Shown: piece after piece, positions 8,593 through 17,612 of the stretch | How the letters are laid out: each line of letters starts with the position of its first letter | Numbering within the stretch: the first letter of the stretch is position 1 | Made by a program: the position numbers and the translations under genes | DNA from: Gymnodinialimonas phycosphaerae | GTDB lineage: Bacteria; Pseudomonadota; Alphaproteobacteria; Rhodobacterales; Rhodobacteraceae | DNA length: 64,000 nucleotides | Assembly: GCF_019195455.1 (NCBI RefSeq) | Contig: NZ_JAIMBW010000001.1 | Span: forward strand, 3,314,001-3,378,000 | Reading direction: 5' to 3' | Notes under the pieces: generated by a model | Seen by the model: the letters and a program-made list of their open reading frames with translations, nothing else | What the model was told of the DNA's origin: nothing | Databases searched by the model: none

Positions 8593-9471
8593 TTATACCG
8601 AAGTGTCTGGGCAACGCGAGCGATACACGTCGTGCTCGGCGGAAAGAAGCGCCGCAAGTCCGGAGCGGTAATCAGGGTAGAGCAGGTTCACCCCCAACTC
8701 CTCCTTGATGCGGGTATTATCCACGCGTTTGGATTCGGCGTAGAAACTGCGCCCCATGGGGGTCATGTCGGCGTCCTTGAAGGGGATCGCCTCGGGGATC
8801 GGTAGGTCAAGAAGCTTGGCTGCATGGGCGATGACGTCCTGTGGCGGTGCGGGGTCATCATCGCAGACGTTGTAGGCGGCGCCGGGGTTGGGCCGGGCGA
8901 TGGAGGCCATCAATACCTGCGCGATATCATCGACATGGGTGCGGCTGAAAACCTGCCCCTCCTTGATGATCCGCCGCGCTGTGCCGTTGCGCACCTTGGA
9001 GAAGGGCCCGCGCCCCGGCCCATAGATCCCCGCGAGGCGAAAAATATGCACCGGCAGCCCGTGATTGCGGTGCAGGTCCATCCAAGCGCCCTCGGCCGCG
9101 ACCCGCGCTTCGCCGCGTTTGGTGGATGGGACCAGCGGCGTCTCTTCCGTCACCCATCCCCCTTGATGGTCACCGTAGACGCCCGTCGTCGACAGGTAGC
9201 CAACCCAATCGGGCTTGGCCGACACGAAAGCATCGCGATAGGCGGCCAGCACCGGGTCACCGGCGGCGTCCGGCCCGGCAGAGATCAGGATATGCGTGGC
9301 CTCTGCGATATCGCGGCTCAGGTCATCACCGGGAAAGAGTCGCGGCTTGGCACCTTGCATAAGGGCCGCCTTTTCAGGCGTGCGGGTCGTGGCGGTGATC
9401 TGCCAAGTGTCAGGCAGGGCGTGCGCCAACGCCTTGGACGTAAACCCATACCCGAAAATCAGAAGCTTCAT
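8593..9471 (-). CDS. NAD(P)-dependent epimerase/dehydratase-like protein (atypical SDR)
   Basis: A 292-residue soluble protein with an N-terminal Rossmann motif ([13 protein letters not shown]) and an SDR-type active-site region ([13 protein letters not shown]), like the atypical SDR group that includes E. coli YeeZ. Its substrate is unknown. The ATG overlaps the stop of queG as ATGA, which implies translational coupling. An upstream in-frame extension would lie inside queG and is not needed. Downstream is the L,D-transpeptidase. The region before the tyrosine resembles sugar-nucleotide epimerases, but several epimerase hallmarks are weak. Confidence 0.8.
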   Translation of the reverse strand: MKLLIFGYGFTSKALAHALPDTWQITATTRTPEKAALMQGAKPRLFPGDDLSRDIAEATHILISAGPDAAGDPVLAAYRDAFVSAKPDWVGYLSTTGVYGDHQGGWVTEETPLVPSTKRGEARVAAEGAWMDLHRNHGLPVHIFRLAGIYGPGRGPFSKVRNGTARRIIKEGQVFSRTHVDDIAQVLMASIARPNPGAAYNVCDDDPAPPQDVIAHAAKLLDLPIPEAIPFKDADMTPMGRSFYAESKRVDNTRIKEELGVNLLYPDYRSGLAALLSAEHDVYRSRCPDTSV

Positions 9472-10499
9472 TGTAACCTCTCCACTGCCCACCGCGCGGC
9501 ATCGGCGATGGCTGGATCCGGATCATCGGTCAGGGGCTTTGCGGCCTCTGCCAGCGCGGGTTCGCCGGAATTCCCGATCGCGTACAACACGTTACGCACA
9601 AAGCGATCCCGCCCGATTCGCTTGATCGGTGAGCCCGAGAACAGCGCCCGAAACCCGGCATCATCCAGTCTCACCAAATCCGCAAGCTGCGGCGATTGCA
9701 ACTCTTCGCGAGGGGCGTAGCGGATGTCGCGTGCCGCCTGCGCGAACTTGTTCCATGGGCAGACGGCAAGGCAATCATCGCAGCCATAGATCCGGTTGCC
9801 CATCTTGGCGCGCAGGGCCACGTCCACCGGCCCCTTATGCTCGATCGTCAGGTAGGAAATGCACTTGCGGGCATCGAGCTGGAACGGCGCCGGAAAGGCA
9901 TCGGTCGGGCAGATGTCGAGGCAGGCGGTGCAAGACCCGCAATTCTCCTTTCCTGCTTCATCCGCCGGCAATTCAACCGTCGTGAAGATCGCGCCCAGAA
10001 AAAACCAATTCCCCAGATCCCGCGCCAGCAGATTTGTATGCTTTCCCTGCCATCCCAGCCCCGCCGCCTGCGCCAAGGGCTTTTCCATCACCGGGGCAGT
10101 GTCCACGAAGACCTTGATCTGTTCTTCGGGCGCTTGCTCTAGCAACCACCGCCCGACGCGTTTCAGGCGCTTTTTCACCAGATCATGGTAATCGCGCCCC
10201 TGCGCGTAGACGCTGATCGTGGCGCGATCGCGCGCCTCCAAGGCGTCCAACGGGTCAACGGTGGGGGTATAGGGCTCGGCCAGCATCACCACCGATCGGG
10301 CCTCCGGCCACAGCGCCGAGGCATCGCCGCGCCAGTGCATCCGCTCGGCCATCCAGCCCATCTGCCCATGATGTCCAGCGTCGACAAAGGCTTTCAGGCG
10401 CGCCGCTGTCTCGGGCACGGCATCGGGTCTGCAGACACCCATCTTGGCGAAGCCCGCCGCGCGGGCCTCTGCCAGAAGGGCGTCCTTCAACGCCGTCAA
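9468..10499 (-). CDS. queG: Epoxyqueuosine reductase
   Basis: Catalyses the last step of queuosine synthesis, reducing epoxyqueuosine to queuosine in tRNA with a cobalamin and two [4Fe-4S] clusters. The two ferredoxin-like cysteine sets are clear ([12 protein letters not shown] and [13 protein letters not shown]), as is the [11 protein letters not shown] segment carrying the catalytic Asp. The length of 343 residues is in the usual range. No ATG fits the N-terminus. The best start is the TTG that overlaps the fzlA stop as TTGA, giving a start of [17 protein letters not shown] with Met initiation. It lies between fzlA and the SDR gene and overlaps both. Confidence 0.95.
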   Translation of the reverse strand: MTALKDALLAEARAAGFAKMGVCRPDAVPETAARLKAFVDAGHHGQMGWMAERMHWRGDASALWPEARSVVMLAEPYTPTVDPLDALEARDRATISVYAQGRDYHDLVKKRLKRVGRWLLEQAPEEQIKVFVDTAPVMEKPLAQAAGLGWQGKHTNLLARDLGNWFFLGAIFTTVELPADEAGKENCGSCTACLDICPTDAFPAPFQLDARKCISYLTIEHKGPVDVALRAKMGNRIYGCDDCLAVCPWNKFAQAARDIRYAPREELQSPQLADLVRLDDAGFRALFSGSPIKRIGRDRFVRNVLYAIGNSGEPALAEAAKPLTDDPDPAIADAARWAVERLQ

Positions 10500-11161
10500 A
10501 AGTCCAGGTTCGCGTAGTGGGGCGGTTGCGGGAAGCCGAAGATCTGGTCCGCCAGCACGGACCGGAACGCGGGCCGCGACTTGATCGTGGCGTACCAGTC
10601 CTTGACCGGCGCACTCAGCGACCAATCCACATCCGAGATGTAATCAAGGCAGCTGAGGTGCGCGGCGGCAGTGAAATCTGCCATCGTCATCTTGTCGCCC
10701 GCCAGCCAGCGCCGATGATCCAGCAGCCAATCCATGTAGTGGATGTGGAACTTGATGTTCTGCGCGCCCGTCTTCACGGCGCGCCCGTCCGGGTAGCCGC
10801 CCCGCATCAGCTTCTTGTGCACCCGTTCGTGGACCAGATTGCAGGTGACGTCGCTGTAGAACTTGTCATCAAACCACGCCATCAGGCGGCGTACTTCGGC
10901 ACGCGCGGCCGGGTCGCGTGGCATCAACGGCGGCTCGGGCACCGTCTCTTCGATGTACTCGCAAATGGCCGTGCTATCGCTCAGCAGCATGCCGTCGATC
11001 TTTAGGACTGGCACCTTGCCCGCTGGATTGCGGCGCAGGAATTCGGTGGAAGGCTCCCAATACTTCTCTTCCACCAGCTCCACCTCGATCTTCTTCTCGG
11101 CAAGGATCAGCCGGACCTTTCGGCAGTACGGCGACAGAGGGAAATGGTAGAGGCGGTTCAT
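10496..11161 (-). CDS. fzlA: Glutathione-S-transferase-fold protein, probably the FtsZ regulator FzlA
   Basis: A 221-residue GST-fold protein with an N-terminal thioredoxin-like domain ([20 protein letters not shown]) and a helical C-terminal domain. It ends in HYANLDF, a C-terminal signature I associate with FzlA of Caulobacter and relatives, where an aspartate three residues from the end is needed for function. A tryptophan at 35 (EEKYWEP) matches a functional position reported near residue 38. FzlA binds FtsZ and shapes its filaments during constriction. It sits next to the transglycosylase gene mtgA and upstream of an L,D-transpeptidase, which fits a division role. If that is wrong, it is an ordinary GST. 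Confidence 0.65.
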   Translation of the reverse strand: MNRLYHFPLSPYCRKVRLILAEKKIEVELVEEKYWEPSTEFLRRNPAGKVPVLKIDGMLLSDSTAICEYIEETVPEPPLMPRDPAARAEVRRLMAWFDDKFYSDVTCNLVHERVHKKLMRGGYPDGRAVKTGAQNIKFHIHYMDWLLDHRRWLAGDKMTMADFTAAAHLSCLDYISDVDWSLSAPVKDWYATIKSRPAFRSVLADQIFGFPQPPHYANLDF

Positions 11162-11213
11162 GGAGCTGCTCGGTTATGTGCTGGGACGTCTTTGCAAGCT
11201 GGCCAGGGAAAAA

Positions 11214-11954
11214 TCAATTCGCAAAGCAATCAGCCCGCCCATCGGCGCGGATTGTAGCCGCCCCGTCCCGGATCGCGCGGGCGCGGCGGGTGACGAAGTC
11301 TGACGGCGCGCTGGCGTTGCGCTGTTGCGGGTTAGGCAGAACGGCGGCCATAAGGGACGCCTGCTGGGCCGTCAGATCGGCAGCCGAGACGCCAAAGTGA
11401 TGTTGCGCGCCTGCTTCGGCACCGAAGACGCCGGGCGCGAACTCGGCCACATTCAGGTAGACCTCCAGCACGCGGCGTTTGGGCCAGATCAGCTCCATCA
11501 CCGGGGTGATCGCGGCCTCCAACGCTTTGCGGACCCAGGATCGTCCATGCCACAAAAACGCGTTCTTCACAGTCTGCTGGCTGATGGTAGAGCCGCCCCG
11601 CGCCGCGCCATCGGCGATCGCATCGCGGATCGCGGACATATCGAACCCCCAGTGCAGACAGAAATTCGCGTCTTCGGCGGCCACCACGGACCGAGCCAGC
11701 ACCGGCGCGATCTCTTCCATCGGCACCCAGTCGCGCTCTACCCCGCCCAGACGCGCGCGCTCTTGTTGGATGTAGACGGTGGTGGGCACCGGCACGAACG
11801 CATAGGCCACGATCCAAAGAAGCATCAGCGCAACCATGCCAAAGGCGCCACGCAACAGCCAGCGCCGGAACGTCTGCGCCCACCGCCGTGCGCGCGACTT
11901 GCTCGAGGTCGATTTCCGTGTGCGCTTCGCCAATTCGGCGCGCTCCCTGCTCAA
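11214..11954 (-). CDS. mtgA: Monofunctional biosynthetic peptidoglycan transglycosylase
   Basis: A 246-residue inner-membrane GT51 enzyme that polymerises lipid II into glycan strands. There is one N-terminal membrane helix (about 34-53; AFGMVALMLLWIVAYAF). The GT51 motifs follow in order: AAEDANFCLHWGFD (catalytic Glu94), GGSTISQQTVKNAFL, and KRRVLEVYLNVAEF. No ATG fits. The TTG at 11954, with GGA about eight bases upstream, gives the expected E. coli-like length. It is divergent from the agmatinase-type gene and 52 bases upstream of fzlA on the same strand, so it probably leads the envelope operon. Confidence 0.93.
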   Translation of the reverse strand: MSRERAELAKRTRKSTSSKSRARRWAQTFRRWLLRGAFGMVALMLLWIVAYAFVPVPTTVYIQQERARLGGVERDWVPMEEIAPVLARSVVAAEDANFCLHWGFDMSAIRDAIADGAARGGSTISQQTVKNAFLWHGRSWVRKALEAAITPVMELIWPKRRVLEVYLNVAEFAPGVFGAEAGAQHHFGVSAADLTAQQASLMAAVLPNPQQRNASAPSDFVTRRARAIRDGAATIRADGRADCFAN

Positions 11955-12049
11955 CTTTGTTCCATGAATATGCCCGCCGGAGGCTCCAACACCAGCCCCA
12001 CCGACAACATCCCCTTGAAGGTGCCGCCCATCCGCCGCACCCTCTTCCC

Positions 12050-13000
12050 ATGACCAATACATATGACAGTGGCCGCTTGAACCTGCCCTTCGTCGGGATC
12101 TCCACCTTTGGGAAATATGCGTACGTTCAGGATTGGAGCGGGATCGACGCGGATGTCGCCGTGCTTGGCGCGCCATTCGACGGGGGCACCCAATGGCGCC
12201 CCGGCGCGCGCTTTGGTCCCCGCGCGATCCGTGAGGCCTCGACGCTGTTCGCTTTCGGGCACGCGGGTGCCTATGACCATGAGGATGATGTGACCTACCT
12301 TGGGCCGGGCACAAAGATCATCGACATGGGCGACGCCGACATCATCCATACCCAAACCGAAGCGTCCCACGCCAATATCGAAAAGGGCGTCCGCGCCGCG
12401 CTGGCTGCTGGTGCCATCCCGGTCACGCTTGGGGGCGATCATTCCATCAACATCCCCTGCATTCGCGCCTTCAGCGATCAAGCGCCGATCCACATCGTGC
12501 AGATCGATGCGCATCTGGATTTCGTCGATGAACGCCACGGCGTCCGCCATGGTCATGGAAACCCGATGCGCCGCGCGGCAGAGCGGGATCATGTGACCGG
12601 CCTCAGCCAGTTCGGTATCCGCAACGTCAGCAGTACCGCCAAGGAAGGCTATGATGACGCGCGCAGCTTCGGGTCAGACATCCAGTCTGTCCGCCAGATT
12701 CGCGCCATGGGCGCCGAGGCCGCCGCCGCCCGCGTGCCCAAAGGTGTGAACCTCTACATCACCATCGACATCGACGGCTTCGACCCGTCGATTGCGCCGG
12801 GCACCGGGACACCGTCCCACGGCGGGTTCCTTTACTATGAAGTGTTGGAGTTCCTCGCCATTCTGGCCAAGCGCAACTGTATTGTCGGCGTCGATCTGGT
12901 GGAGGTCGCCCCGGATTATGACCGTGACGGCACCACGGCGATCCTGGCCGCACAGATCCTCCTGAACCTCATCGGGCGCATCCTCCACGCCAAATCGTAG
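12050..13000 (+). CDS. speB: Agmatinase-family ureohydrolase
   Basis: A 316-residue manganese hydrolase of the arginase/agmatinase superfamily. Metal-binding motifs are intact: GGDHSI, DAHLDF and DIDGFDPSIAPGTGTP. The N-terminal FDGGTQWRPGARFGPRAIR is typical of agmatinases, which make putrescine and urea. Some relatives act on guanidinobutyrate or guanidinopropionate, so the substrate is not certain. The start is the ATG after the leftward mtgA start region. No other polyamine gene is adjacent. A short GC-rich inverted repeat lies between it and the convergent aldolase-type gene. Confidence 0.85.
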   Translation: MTNTYDSGRLNLPFVGISTFGKYAYVQDWSGIDADVAVLGAPFDGGTQWRPGARFGPRAIREASTLFAFGHAGAYDHEDDVTYLGPGTKIIDMGDADIIHTQTEASHANIEKGVRAALAAGAIPVTLGGDHSINIPCIRAFSDQAPIHIVQIDAHLDFVDERHGVRHGHGNPMRRAAERDHVTGLSQFGIRNVSSTAKEGYDDARSFGSDIQSVRQIRAMGAEAAAARVPKGVNLYITIDIDGFDPSIAPGTGTPSHGGFLYYEVLEFLAILAKRNCIVGVDLVEVAPDYDRDGTTAILAAQILLNLIGRILHAKS

Positions 13001-13001
13001 A

Positions 13002-13017
13002 CCGGGCCTTGGCCCGG
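13002..13017. terminator. GC-rich hairpin between convergent genes
   Basis: CCGGGCC TT GGCCCGG is a perfect 7-bp stem in the 23-base gap between the ureohydrolase stop and the aldolase-type gene stop. It lacks a clear T tract on either strand, so factor-independent termination is only possible, not shown. Confidence 0.4.
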
Positions 13018-13023
13018 GTCCCC

Positions 13024-13749
13024 TTATGCGGCGTAGTCCAGTCCCTCGGCGTCCAGCACGGCGCGCATGCCGTCCAGCACGTCTTGATCCGCGCCCACAT
13101 CGGCCTCCATCTGGCGCGCGGTCAGTTCGGCCACCTCCTCGGGCAGCTCTCGCAAGGTGCGCCCCGTGGACAGCGCAATAATGTAGTTCCGCGCTGCGCG
13201 CTCGAAGTAGTACATTCGGCTGAACGTCTCGGCGACGGTCTCGCCGATGAACAACACGCCGTGGTTGCCCATGATCATGGTGCGAATGCTGGGGTCCTGG
13301 AACAGTTGCGCACACCGCGCGCCTTCTTCCTCAAGGGCCAGGCCGCCGTAGTTCTCATCCACCACCTGACGGTTGTGAAAAATGGCAGAGTTCTGGTCGA
13401 TCGCGGGCAGCCGCGAGTCAGCAAGGGACGCGAGAACGGTGGCATAGGTCGAATGCACATGCATCGCACAGCGGGCGTGGGGGACGTGGCGGTGCAGGCT
13501 GGCATGTAACCCCCAAGCCGTCTGATCGGGGGCATTGTCGCCCACCATCGTGGAAGGGTCATCGGCATCGATCACCCAAAGATCCGATGCGCGCATAAGA
13601 CTGAAGTGCTTCTTGGGGTTGATCAGGAACTGCGTTCCCGCCTCATTCACCGCAAGAGAGAAGTGGTTGGCCACCCCCTCATGCATGTCCTCGCGCGCTG
13701 TCAGGCGGAATGCGGCGGCCATCTCTGCCCGAGCAATCGCATGGTCCAT
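13024..13749 (-). CDS. Class II aldolase/adducin-domain protein
   Basis: A 241-residue soluble protein of the zinc-dependent class II aldolase family, which includes fuculose-phosphate aldolase and related epimerases and decarboxylases. Zinc-binding histidines are expected in CAMHVHSTYATVLA and in the MGNHGVLFIGET segment. The N-terminal ANHFSLAV fits the phosphate-binding region of the family. The substrate cannot be told from sequence. The start is the ATG preceded by GAGAGG. A LysR-type regulator is transcribed divergently from the same 206-base gap and is a likely controller. Confidence 0.85.
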   Translation of the reverse strand: MDHAIARAEMAAAFRLTAREDMHEGVANHFSLAVNEAGTQFLINPKKHFSLMRASDLWVIDADDPSTMVGDNAPDQTAWGLHASLHRHVPHARCAMHVHSTYATVLASLADSRLPAIDQNSAIFHNRQVVDENYGGLALEEEGARCAQLFQDPSIRTMIMGNHGVLFIGETVAETFSRMYYFERAARNYIIALSTGRTLRELPEEVAELTARQMEADVGADQDVLDGMRAVLDAEGLDYAA

Positions 13750-13955
13750 TGTGAAACCTCTCATTGTTTCCGGCCATTGTTGCGCAAAGGCTAATCCCGC
13801 CCCCGATCCGGGTGCAATCGTAAACAGAGGGTAAACGTTTGTTGCGGTGCCATGAACGATCCGCGGAATAATCGTGGTTTGAACAAAGCCCCATCCCATT
13901 TGCGCCCCATTTCGCGCCCAAAACTGTCCGCAACGAGTATAAGGGCAGAACCAGT

Positions 13956-14861
13956 ATGGACCGTCTCACAGAAATGGAAGCCTTCGCCACGGTGGTGGAT
14001 CAAGGTGGATTTACGGACGCGGCAAAGAAGATGGGGATTTCCAAATCCGCCGTCTCCAAGCACGTCTCTTCACTGGAGGCCCGCCTTGGCGCCCGCCTCC
14101 TTAACCGGACGACACGTCGCGTGTCCCCGACTGAGATCGGCCTTGCCTACTACGATCGCGCCCGCCGCGTTCTGAACGACGCCGGAGAGGCCGACGCCCT
14201 GGTGACTGCCATGCAATCCGCGCCGTCCGGCACGTTGCGTGTGTCCATCGCCACGGACTTCGGTGTGAACCACGTGTCGCCCATTCTTGGCGATTTCCTT
14301 CATGCTTTCCCCGAGATCACCGTCAACATGGTCCTCAACAACCGCTATGTGGAACTGATCTCGGAAGGGTTCGACATGGCGATCCGCGTCGGAGAGCTGG
14401 AAGACAGCTCGCTGATGGCGCGCAAGATCTGCGAGACCCAGCGCCGGATGATCGCAGCGCCCTCCTACTTCGAGGAATACGGTCGGCCCGAGCGGATCGA
14501 TGACCTGAACGAGCACAAGCTGCTGCATTATTCGAACGCCTCGTCGGGCAACGTCTGGAAGCTGACGGCCCCCTCGGGCGAGTTGCGCCAGGTGCGCACC
14601 GCCGGGTGGTTGACCGTGAACGACGGCCAAAGCCTGCTGAATGCCGCTGTCGGTGGCCTCGGCATCGCCTATCTTCCCAGCTTTCTGTACGCAGAGCCGA
14701 TGCGTCAGGGTCTTTTGATCGACGCGATGCCGGATTTGCCCTCGAACGTCCAAGGCGTCTACGCCGTCTATCCACCGGGCCGCTACATTCAGCCCAAGGT
14801 GCGCTCCTTCATCGATTACCTGGTCGAAGTCTTCCGCGACAAAGGCCCCGAAGACTGGTAA
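13956..14861 (+). CDS. LysR-family transcriptional regulator
   Basis: A 301-residue regulator with an N-terminal winged helix-turn-helix (about 1-60; MDRLTEMEAFATVVDQGGFT, then AKKMGISKSAVSKHVSSLE). The C-terminal ligand-binding domain is of the periplasmic-binding-protein type (GTLRVSIATDFGVNHVSPIL) and belongs to the CrgA/DmlR-like group. It is divergent from the class II aldolase-type gene, which is the usual arrangement for a LysR regulator and its target. A strong terminator follows about 70 bases downstream. The effector is unknown. Confidence 0.94.
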   Translation: MDRLTEMEAFATVVDQGGFTDAAKKMGISKSAVSKHVSSLEARLGARLLNRTTRRVSPTEIGLAYYDRARRVLNDAGEADALVTAMQSAPSGTLRVSIATDFGVNHVSPILGDFLHAFPEITVNMVLNNRYVELISEGFDMAIRVGELEDSSLMARKICETQRRMIAAPSYFEEYGRPERIDDLNEHKLLHYSNASSGNVWKLTAPSGELRQVRTAGWLTVNDGQSLLNAAVGGLGIAYLPSFLYAEPMRQGLLIDAMPDLPSNVQGVYAVYPPGRYIQPKVRSFIDYLVEVFRDKGPEDW

Positions 14862-14930
14862 CGCCCCAACCCCCTTGCCGCGCTCTTCGGGAACGGTTTG
14901 CAAACCGAACGCCCCCCGAGAGCCCCCTTG

Positions 14931-14969
14931 ATCCCGGACGATGCCTTGTGCGTCGTCCGGGATTTTTTT
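14931..14969 (+). terminator. Rho-independent terminator after the LysR gene
   Basis: A perfect 11-bp stem (ATCCCGGACGA / TCGTCCGGGAT) with an 11-base loop is followed directly by seven T residues. One of the clearest intrinsic terminators in the window. Confidence 0.95.
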
Positions 14970-15053
14970 GGTCGGTATCAGAAGGGGGCACGGAACGCAC
15001 TGGCCAACGATTGCGCGCGTGATCCGTCACCAATAGGCAGGTTAGGGTCTGTT

Positions 15054-16016
15054 TCAGGGATTGGCCAACACAACCTCGACCCGGCGATTTGCCTCGCGGC
15101 CTTCGGGGGTGGTGTTGGGCGCGCGGGGGGAGAGGAAGCCAATGCCTTGCGCCTCGACCTGTGTGGGCACGACGCCGAGTTCTTCGGTCAAGAACTGGCG
15201 CACGGCCAAGGCGCGGGCACGGGAGAGGGCGATATTGCCCGAAAGCGATCCCAAGGCATCGGTGTGACCGACCAGGACGACCTGTCGGGTCGGATCTTCG
15301 GCCAGAAAAGCAGCCAACGCGGTGAGTGAGGCATAGCGCTCACCGCTCAGCTCCGCGGCCCCGGTTTGAAATTGCAGGTCCTCCAGCGGTGCAGCACCGA
15401 AAGCCGTGAGCAGTGCGATCAGGTCCGTGGGCGGTGTCTCGGGCAATTCGGTGCCCGGATCCGGGGTGCGTGTGGATTGAATGACGGGGGCCTCGGCCTG
15501 GGACGGCGGTTGGATCAGGGAAAGGTGCACGAAGCCGGTCGCGCCGCCGCGAGAGATCATCAGCGCTGCCTCGGTCTCTCCATCCTCGGAGAGGGCGCTG
15601 AGATAGTGGAAGTCACCCAAATCCACGTGCATCTCCGGCGCGCTTCCGACGGAAAGGGCATGGCGGAAATCAAAGCCACCACAGGCGGTGGCGAAACAGG
15701 TGAAGGGGACAGTGAAACCCTGCATTTCGATCTGGTCACGCAGGCTGGTCAGAAGACCCGCGGTTGTGATGTCTTCGCCGGTAATGCGCCACGTAAACTG
15801 CTGCACGGCACCGGTGGCGGCATGGGTAGGCAGGCCGGTGTCAGACCACGGGCCCGTGGCAATCAGATGCTGGCCGTCCACCGCAGGCGTCGTGGACACG
15901 AGGTCAGCGGTGCCGGGAAAGGCAAGTTCCAGCGCGTGGCCGGGCGAGGGCAGACACAGTAAGGCTGTGCACAGCAGAACCGTGCTGCCAAGTCGTTGCG
16001 CGCCTCTTGGTGTCAC
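15054..16016 (-). CDS. OmpA-family periplasmic/outer-membrane protein
   Basis: A 320-residue exported protein. A signal peptide (STVLLCTALLCLPSPGHA) is followed by an unassigned beta-rich domain with one cysteine pair (CFATACGGF). The C-terminal OmpA peptidoglycan-binding domain has LVGHTDALGSLSGNIALS and ends in ANRRVEVVL. It likely tethers the envelope to peptidoglycan. The GTG start overlaps the stop of the upstream GNAT gene as GTGA. No in-frame ATG gives a sensible signal peptide, and a longer frame would cover the GNAT gene. It is the third gene of a leftward operon with the CinA-like and GNAT genes. Confidence 0.88.
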   Translation of the reverse strand: MTPRGAQRLGSTVLLCTALLCLPSPGHALELAFPGTADLVSTTPAVDGQHLIATGPWSDTGLPTHAATGAVQQFTWRITGEDITTAGLLTSLRDQIEMQGFTVPFTCFATACGGFDFRHALSVGSAPEMHVDLGDFHYLSALSEDGETEAALMISRGGATGFVHLSLIQPPSQAEAPVIQSTRTPDPGTELPETPPTDLIALLTAFGAAPLEDLQFQTGAAELSGERYASLTALAAFLAEDPTRQVVLVGHTDALGSLSGNIALSRARALAVRQFLTEELGVVPTQVEAQGIGFLSPRAPNTTPEGREANRRVEVVLANP

Positions 16017-16750
16017 TGGGCCGTTCCGCCTTCTTTCTCTCGGTAAACGTAGGTTCCCACAGGTTTCATCCCCAAGGAAGTGTAAAGCCCATGGGCCGCC
16101 GCGTTTTCGCGGGTGACGAGGATGGATAGCCACGTTGCGCCGTTATCCGCCGCCCATTTTGCAGCCGTGCGCATCATATGGACGGCGAGGCCTTTGCGGC
16201 GACCTGCGGGGGCCACGTCGAGGGCATGGAGCATGGCGATATCGCCGTGGATGCCGATGTAGCCCGCGCCTGCGGGCTTGTCCAAGATGCGCCCGAACAG
16301 TGACGTCTTGGGACAGGTTGCGCGATTCATGATGGCGCGTCGCGGGGCGGTGATGCCGCCGGCCTCCCAAAGCTCGGTCTGGATCGCGAGGGGGGGCCAG
16401 ATGGTGAAAGCGGTCACGGGGGGCGGCGTGGCGGCAAGGTCGGTGGCGCGGATCACCATCGCGTCGGTGTGGTCGCGGGTGGTATAGCCTTGGGCATCCA
16501 GCATGTCGGAGAGGGGCATTTGATGATCCAGCACCTGGAACAAGGGCCTCCGGCCCTGTGCCTCCATGGCCGCCTGCGCGGCGGCCAACCCCTCCTCGCT
16601 TGCGCTCCTCGCAGTTGGAATGGTGAGGCGGGCGGCGCTGACACGGTTGCCGCCGGGATCATGGCTGGGGACAGTGAAAGGGCCGACGGTTTGGCTGTCG
16701 GCAGCGGGCCAGGTGGCCGCAAGGACCGGGATCAGGTCAGCGATGTTCAT
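16013..16750 (-). CDS. GNAT-family N-acetyltransferase
   Basis: A 245-residue protein whose C-terminal half is a GNAT fold. The acetyl-CoA segment is ALDVAPAGRRKGLAVHMMR, and the usual C-terminal pattern is ENAAAHGLYTSLGMKPVGTY. The N-terminal 110 residues are a second, poorly conserved GNAT-like or unassigned half. The substrate is unknown. It starts 10 bases after the CinA-like gene and overlaps the OmpA gene, so the three are probably translated from one message. Confidence 0.88.
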   Translation of the reverse strand: MNIADLIPVLAATWPAADSQTVGPFTVPSHDPGGNRVSAARLTIPTARSASEEGLAAAQAAMEAQGRRPLFQVLDHQMPLSDMLDAQGYTTRDHTDAMVIRATDLAATPPPVTAFTIWPPLAIQTELWEAGGITAPRRAIMNRATCPKTSLFGRILDKPAGAGYIGIHGDIAMLHALDVAPAGRRKGLAVHMMRTAAKWAADNGATWLSILVTRENAAAHGLYTSLGMKPVGTYVYREKEGGTAQ

Positions 16751-16760
16751 GCGGCCCCTC

Positions 16761-17489
16761 TTAAGTACCTGTGGGAAAAAGCTTTTGCAGGGCGGCCATC
16801 ACGCGGGCCACGGCGGCGGCGTCTTGGCTGCGCGCAACGACGTTGGAGCCGTGCATACCGTTCTGCGTGAACGGGTAGGAACCGAGGGAGACGTCGGGGT
16901 TGGCCTCGGCGAGGGTGCTCAAGGGGCCGGCGATATCACCCTCACCGCGCTCGATCCGCAGGGAGGCAGAGACCATCGGCGCGCCGCCGGTCAGGGTCGG
17001 CAGCAGCCCCTCCAGCATCGCCTCGAAGATCTTCGGGACGCCTGCCATGACGTGGACGTTGCCGAGGGTAAACCCCGGGGCGGCGCTGATCGGGTTGTCG
17101 ATGAGGGTCGCGCCCTCGGGGATGCGGGCCATGCGCAGGCGGGCCTCGTTCAACTCTTGGCCCGACTTGTCGTAATGGGCCTGCAAGATCGCGCGGGCAT
17201 CATCGCGAATGCCGCAGGCGGCACCCATCGCTTCGGCCACGGCCTCGGCCGTGATGTCATCGTGGGTGGGACCAATGCCGCCGGACGTGAACACGTGGTC
17301 ATAGGAACCGGACAATGCTTGCACATGGCCCACGATAACCCCGTGATCGTCGCTGATCATCCGCGCCTCTTGCAGGGAAATGCCGTGGTCCGTCAGGGCC
17401 TTCGCCAAATGGTTCATGTTGCTGTCGCGGGTGCGACCCGAGAGGATCTCATCCCCGATAACGAGCATGGCGGCGGTTGGGTTCGGCAT
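16761..17489 (-). CDS. Molybdopterin-binding (MoCF/CinA N-terminal type) protein
   Basis: A 242-residue protein matching the N-terminal MoaB/MogA-like domain of CinA. Family signatures are AMLVIGDEILSGRTRDSN, FTSGGIGPTHDDITAEAVA, and HVMAGVPKIFEAML. The C-terminal nicotinamide-deamidase domain of full CinA is absent, so it is the short stand-alone form frequent in alphaproteobacteria. Its activity is not established; nucleotide pyrophosphatase or molybdopterin-related roles are possible. First gene of the leftward operon with the GNAT and OmpA-like genes. Confidence 0.88.
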   Translation of the reverse strand: MPNPTAAMLVIGDEILSGRTRDSNMNHLAKALTDHGISLQEARMISDDHGVIVGHVQALSGSYDHVFTSGGIGPTHDDITAEAVAEAMGAACGIRDDARAILQAHYDKSGQELNEARLRMARIPEGATLIDNPISAAPGFTLGNVHVMAGVPKIFEAMLEGLLPTLTGGAPMVSASLRIERGEGDIAGPLSTLAEANPDVSLGSYPFTQNGMHGSNVVARSQDAAAVARVMAALQKLFPTGT

Positions 17490-17503
17490 GATGTCTTCCT
17501 TCC

Positions 17504-17575
17504 ATGCCCTACCACCCTTCGGGCCGCTTGAGGGCGGATTCTATGCCCTGCCGCCCTTCGGTTATCCAAGGGCGG
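17504..17575. repeat. Short direct repeat with a hairpin upstream of sfsA
   Basis: ATGCCCT(A/G)CC(A/G)CCCTTCGG occurs twice, 39 bases apart. The second copy forms CCGCCCTT / AAGGGCGG with the following sequence. It lies between the divergent CinA-like gene and sfsA. No function is assigned. Confidence 0.5.
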
Positions 17576-17612
17576 GTTGGACAGTGCTTTGCAACGGTAT
17601 AGGTCCCCCCCC

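Noticed and set aside
11888..12049. Upstream in-frame extension of the ureohydrolase
   Set aside because: It would overlap the divergent mtgA start and adds non-conserved basic residues; the family N-terminus begins at the ATG at 12050.
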